This document shows positions 6,286 through 9,809 of a stretch of 9,809 bases of DNA, piece by piece; within the stretch, counting starts at the first letter, position 1, and each line of letters starts with the position of its first letter. The position numbers were made by a program, and so were the translations under genes. Source of the stretch: Gammaproteobacteria bacterium (lineage in GTDB: Bacteria > Pseudomonadota > Gammaproteobacteria > Arenicellales > Arenicellaceae); contig JAUHZM010000097.1 in the NCBI GenBank assembly GCA_030426005.1, forward strand, positions 1 through 9,809, in the 5' to 3' direction. Below the pieces are notes generated by a model that saw nothing but the letters and a program-made list of their open reading frames with translations, was not told the DNA's origin and did no database searches.

Positions 6286-7217
6286 GCGCTTCGAGCCAGC
6301 GGGCTATCGACCGAAGCCACAGCGTCCAGATGCGCCAACACATCCTGCACCGTACGCACCTCGGTACCCGCATGGGCATAAAAGTACTTCAAAACTTCGA
6401 ATTCTGGGTCCGACTCTGGACCATCAAGCAAGTATTGCCGGAATTTTGCAGAGCCCGCCTGGTGGACAAAGTTCCATGTGATGGAAATAGAATCTTCCAC
6501 CACTAAGACATCGTGCAGCCAACCATGAGGAATATAGAGTAGCTCTCCAGGATTGACTAAACCTCGATAGTCCGGCTCGATTTTCGGTTCTGCCGAAGTT
6601 GCGTCACGCACATCTAGAAAGCCACCAAACGAACTCGCATCTTGCCCTTGCCGCAGTTCGTTGGTTCGATCAGGGTGATACAACAAGTATTCTTTGACTC
6701 CAGCGAATTGATTCACGATCGCATCGCTGCAAAACGGGTCTCGATGCAACCTAGTCCGAGCCCCCTGCGCCGCCACCAATACGCCGCGATACGGAAACAA
6801 ATCAAAGACTGGATTGGCCTGCCGCCCATGTCGAGCGAGCGGTACTAAGAGCTCGGTTCGGGGAATGCAATCGGGCAATGTCCAACAAGAATTGAGCCGT
6901 TCAAATGCCTCGTCGCCCCAAGGAAACTCCACATCTTTTAAACGGTTGTACCAGCGCACATAGGGCGCGGCATGACCGGGCTCTCGCGCCTGTTCAAAAT
7001 AGCGCTCCAAATAACTGTCCATCGTCGCGATGTCTTGCAGCTCAAATAAGGTGTCATAAACTTGTGTTGTCAAATCACCGACACGCTCTTTAAATGCGCT
7101 GGTTGTCCAGTTGTCGGCATTAAAACTGATGTCTTTGATGACACAGGGTTGGTTAGCAGCAATATGCTCCAGCACAAACTGACTCTCTGATAGCTGTTCT
7201 AATATTTCTAGTTGCAT
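6282..7217 (-). CDS. Cupin_8/JmjC-type Fe(II)/2-oxoglutarate oxygenase
   Basis: The 311-residue protein belongs to the cupin-like JmjC superfamily, whose members hydroxylate protein, RNA or small-molecule substrates with 2-oxoglutarate and O2. The iron triad is visible: His158-x-Asp160 in TRLHRDPF and His235 in PHGWLHDV. Lys175 in FAGVKEYLLYHPD sits where family members bind the 2-oxoglutarate carboxylate. WNFVHQ (248-253) ends the barrel, and a helical tail follows. I chose the ATG at 7217: it begins 25 bases after the NRPS stop with a weak GAG eight bases upstream. A start at 7382 would overlap the NRPS by 140 bases and add an Arg- and Cys-rich, non-homologous-looking 55 residues. Placement between NRPS and exporter suggests side-chain hydroxylation of a carrier-bound residue or released peptide. 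That substrate is inference. Confidence 0.85.
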   Translation of the reverse strand: MQLEILEQLSESQFVLEHIAANQPCVIKDISFNADNWTTSAFKERVGDLTTQVYDTLFELQDIATMDSYLERYFEQAREPGHAAPYVRWYNRLKDVEFPWGDEAFERLNSCWTLPDCIPRTELLVPLARHGRQANPVFDLFPYRGVLVAAQGARTRLHRDPFCSDAIVNQFAGVKEYLLYHPDRTNELRQGQDASSFGGFLDVRDATSAEPKIEPDYRGLVNPGELLYIPHGWLHDVLVVEDSISITWNFVHQAGSAKFRQYLLDGPESDPEFEVLKYFYAHAGTEVRTVQDVLAHLDAVASVDSPLARSA

Positions 7218-7242
7218 GGTTTTGTCTCGATAATTGAGGCGA

Positions 7243-9809
7243 TTAGGCGATCTTTTTCTCGCTGATGGATTCACTTGACGTCGATAGAAAGCGACCAATG
7301 ACTTGCGCACAGTGCAGTGCATTGGCGCCAGTGAGCATGCTGTCGTGTTCGCCAGGCACAGTCTCTGTAAACAGGTGCCCATCGGTAAATCGACCGGTCT
7401 GAGTCAGCGGCGAGATTACTGTCTCTTCGGCATAAACGAGGAGCACATCCGCAGACAACCCTCCGTCAATGACGTGCGCCTTGGACATACGCGCATGCAG
7501 TTCGTAAAGCTGGTCTAACTTATCGACAAGCTGTGAACGTGCGTTGGTCGATGCGACTGAGGCAAGCAGGAAATCAGCCATTGCCTGCTTTACTTTTTGT
7601 CCTTGCGCGGCGAGCTCATCGTCACCATTCGATGATATGGGTAACGTTGGAGTGCCTTCTTCGACCGCTTCGCGCCATTGAAAGCCACTGTCGAGCACGA
7701 TCAAGCGAACCTTGTGACCAAGTGATTCCAATACTCGAGTCATTTCATAGGCAACTTTTGCACCAAGCGAGTGACCAATCAACACAAATTCGCCATTCGA
7801 CTGAATGTTCAACAGTTCACTCAAATACGCGTCCACCATCTGTTCAATCGCGGTGTGTGGAGCCTGCTCATCGAGCACGCCCAAGTGATTGAAGGCATAC
7901 ACGTCGTAACCTGAAAGCTGGCGCGACACGGCATGAAAGACCGCTGCGGTGCCAAGTGCGCCTGGCACGCAAAACAACTTTGGCGAGGCGTCCGGTCCCG
8001 ACGTTAGACGCGTCAAGATTGAGGAGTTCAAAGGCGCGTTACCGGTAACGCACTGCGCCATGGCTGCCAAACCCGTATGAGAGAAAATATCGTGAATACT
8101 GACTTGACCCGGGAACACCGAATTCACAGCCAACATCAAACGAATGGACAACATAGAGTTGCCACCCAGCTGAAAAAAGTCGTCCTCAATGCTGATTTGT
8201 TCGGCCGATAAGCCCAACAGATCTGCCCACACGTCCCTGAGTTGCGCTTCGATTTCATTTCGTGGTTTCACAACCTCTTTGCGTTGATTTATCTCTGCAA
8301 CGGTCGGTAAACGTGTGATATCGATTTTACCGTTGATGGTCAGCGGCAACTGCGTTAGAACCCACACAAACTCGGGCACCATATAGTTCGGGAGTCGTGT
8401 TCTGAGTGCCTGCTGTACGTAGTCAACGGTAAGATCCGTTGCTTGGCGAGTGGCTTCCAATTCCAGGTAAGCACACAGATGCCGCTGTGAGCCTTTGACA
8501 ATAGGCGCGAGAACCTTCGCTCGAGCCACTTCGGGTAGTTGCAACAAGTGTCGCTCAATCTCACCCAATTCAACACGATAACCACCGAGCTTGACTTGGT
8601 TGTCGCTACGACCAACAAAGTGCAGCTGGTTATCGATTACGCGCACGAGGTCCCCAGTTTTATAGTAGCGCTGGCCCGGTATGCACGGTAAATCCTCAAC
8701 GAATGCTTGTTGAGAGCGCGCTTCATCTTGCCAATACCCAAGCGCCAGTCCCTTGCCACCAATATAAAGCTCACCGACACACCCTTCCGGACTCACTGAC
8801 TGGTCCGGCGCCAACACAAGTAGCTCGGAATTTCCCAAGTTTTGACCAATGGGGATTGGCTGCTGTAAGTCAGTCTGGTCAGAAATCGAGTACGCACTCG
8901 CTATAATCGTGGCTTCTGTCGGTCCGTAGGTATTAATAACGCGCACCTCGTTGCCGGCCACAGCGCGCCAGCGTGCCACTAAGGTGTTGCTCAGTCTCTC
9001 ACCACCAAGAACAACGGTATGCAATGACCCAAGCGACATGTCGGCGTCATCCCCGAGCTCACTGACCAACTGCTGCCAAAAGCTGGTAGGCAATGTCATG
9101 ACACTGATTTGAGCAGCAACAAGTTGGTGCCAAAAATGCGTACCGCCAGCCACCATTTCGTCAGACCGGAACACTAAACTAGCGCCAGCCGCGAAGGCCA
9201 TGGAAAGCTCTTCAAAAAATATATCAAATGCGGTGGATGAAAATTGCAGCACACGGTCCGTTGCGTGCACTCGATACAAGCTGCGCGTGGCGTGGCTATA
9301 GGATGCTAAAGCCGAATGGCTAATAGCGACACCTTTGGGTTGACCCGTGGAGCCGGAGGTGAAAATCAAATAGGCCACCTGCTCGGCGGGCTCATTTCGT
9401 TTGCGCGTCACCGGCGCTGAGCTGATGTCCGCGAGTGCTGCGGACATCGTTGGCGCGTCAAGGTTGACAAGTTTTATACCCAAATCTGAAATCAGTGTCG
9501 AACCTAGGTTACCTGACAAAACCCAGCGGGCGCCACTTTGCTCCAGAATTTGCGTATTTCGCTCACGAGGGGCACTGATATCAGTCGCTAGATACACGCC
9601 TCCAGCACGCATAATGGCCAGCATGGCGACGATTAGATCCGCCGAACGCGGCAACAGTGCTGCCGTCACATCCCCAGTCTCGAGCCCTTGAGCAATTAAA
9701 TAATTCGCCAACTGATTGGCGCGATCGTCTAGAGTCGCATAACTAAGTTGAGTCTCTGCGTCGACAATCGCAATCTGATTCGGCGAGGATTTAGCGTATC
9801 GGGATACGT
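7243..9809 (-). CDS. Nonribosomal peptide synthetase, C-terminal A-T-TE part (5' end outside window)
   Basis: Numbering is from the first full codon at 9807, giving 854 visible residues. The frame is open to the right edge, so the gene is 5'-partial; the edge falls near the start of the adenylation domain (YAKSSPNQIAIVD), and any condensation domain lies outside. Adenylation motifs: LIFTSGSTGQPKGV (about 147-160), NTYGPTE (292-298), YYKTGDL (381-387), GRSDNQVKLGGYRVELGEIE (399-418) and NGKIDITRLP with the catalytic Lys494. Thiolation domain: DDFFQLGGNSM with the phosphopantetheine site Ser551. Thioesterase: GHSLG with Ser680, probable Asp706 in VLDSG and His821 in GEHDSM, a complete triad. 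The terminal thioesterase makes this the last module, releasing product by hydrolysis or cyclisation. My hand-read specificity pocket is D-I-E-T-V-G-T-I-I-K. The Glu resembles codes for ornithine- or lysine-like residues, with low confidence. Confidence 0.95.
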   Translation of the reverse strand, partial: VSRYAKSSPNQIAIVDAETQLSYATLDDRANQLANYLIAQGLETGDVTAALLPRSADLIVAMLAIMRAGGVYLATDISAPRERNTQILEQSGARWVLSGNLGSTLISDLGIKLVNLDAPTMSAALADISSAPVTRKRNEPAEQVAYLIFTSGSTGQPKGVAISHSALASYSHATRSLYRVHATDRVLQFSSTAFDIFFEELSMAFAAGASLVFRSDEMVAGGTHFWHQLVAAQISVMTLPTSFWQQLVSELGDDADMSLGSLHTVVLGGERLSNTLVARWRAVAGNEVRVINTYGPTEATIIASAYSISDQTDLQQPIPIGQNLGNSELLVLAPDQSVSPEGCVGELYIGGKGLALGYWQDEARSQQAFVEDLPCIPGQRYYKTGDLVRVIDNQLHFVGRSDNQVKLGGYRVELGEIERHLLQLPEVARAKVLAPIVKGSQRHLCAYLELEATRQATDLTVDYVQQALRTRLPNYMVPEFVWVLTQLPLTINGKIDITRLPTVAEINQRKEVVKPRNEIEAQLRDVWADLLGLSAEQISIEDDFFQLGGNSMLSIRLMLAVNSVFPGQVSIHDIFSHTGLAAMAQCVTGNAPLNSSILTRLTSGPDASPKLFCVPGALGTAAVFHAVSRQLSGYDVYAFNHLGVLDEQAPHTAIEQMVDAYLSELLNIQSNGEFVLIGHSLGAKVAYEMTRVLESLGHKVRLIVLDSGFQWREAVEEGTPTLPISSNGDDELAAQGQKVKQAMADFLLASVASTNARSQLVDKLDQLYELHARMSKAHVIDGGLSADVLLVYAEETVISPLTQTGRFTDGHLFTETVPGEHDSMLTGANALHCAQVIGRFLSTSSESISEKKIA

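Noticed and set aside
5942..6379. 145-codon minus-strand frame across the oxygenase/exporter junction
   Set aside because: It is in a different frame from two genes with intact family motifs, is rich in Arg, Cys and Trp, and has no domain.
7218..7382. A 55-codon upstream extension of the 2-oxoglutarate oxygenase starting at 7382
   Set aside because: It would overlap the NRPS thioesterase coding region by 140 bases, has no domain-like character, and the ATG at 7217 lies just after the NRPS stop.
7533..7892. 119-codon plus-strand frame opposite the thioesterase
   Set aside because: Antisense shadow; low-complexity, Arg/His-rich composition and no motif.
9709..9711. TTG at 9711 as the NRPS start codon
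   Set aside because: The frame stays open to the window edge and the upstream residues continue a normal adenylation-domain N-terminus, so the gene is truncated by the window rather than starting here.

Overview
The window looks like chromosomal DNA of a gammaproteobacterium-like Gram-negative. The thioredoxin reductase and Smr-domain proteins have the usual proteobacterial layout, base composition is fairly balanced, and coding density is high. The genus cannot be told from the sequence. No tRNA, rRNA, CRISPR array, insertion sequence or prophage gene was seen.

There are two transcriptional blocks that converge near position 1775. The left block (1-1751, plus strand) is housekeeping. It has an AT-rich upstream region with a plausible sigma70 promoter and small palindromes, then trxB (thioredoxin reductase) and, 22 bases later, an SmrA-like Smr-domain protein.

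The right block (1800-9809, minus strand) is the 3' part of a compact nonribosomal peptide cluster that enters from beyond the right edge. In transcription order it holds six genes. First is the C-terminal part of an NRPS (adenylation, thiolation, thioesterase; its 5' end lies outside the window). Next are a cupin_8/JmjC-type Fe(II)/2-oxoglutarate oxygenase and a cyclic-peptide-type ABC exporter (SyrD/PvdE-like). Last are a MaoC/NodN-type hot-dog hydratase, an Sfp-type phosphopantetheinyl transferase and a Rieske non-heme iron oxygenase. Gaps are short (25, -4, 43, 4 and 98 bases), so one operon is likely.

A working model, which is inference: the NRPS assembles and releases a small peptide and the Sfp-type enzyme primes its carrier domain. 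The two iron oxygenases and the hydratase tailor a building block or the product, and the ABC protein exports it. The A-domain pocket, read by eye, has a Glu that hints at an amine-bearing amino acid. The Rieske enzyme has Glu rather than Asp at the electron-bridging position, as in carnitine-oxygenase-like enzymes. I do not recognise the whole set as a named pathway. The rest of the cluster (condensation domains, other modules, regulators, any Rieske reductase) would lie to the right of this window.
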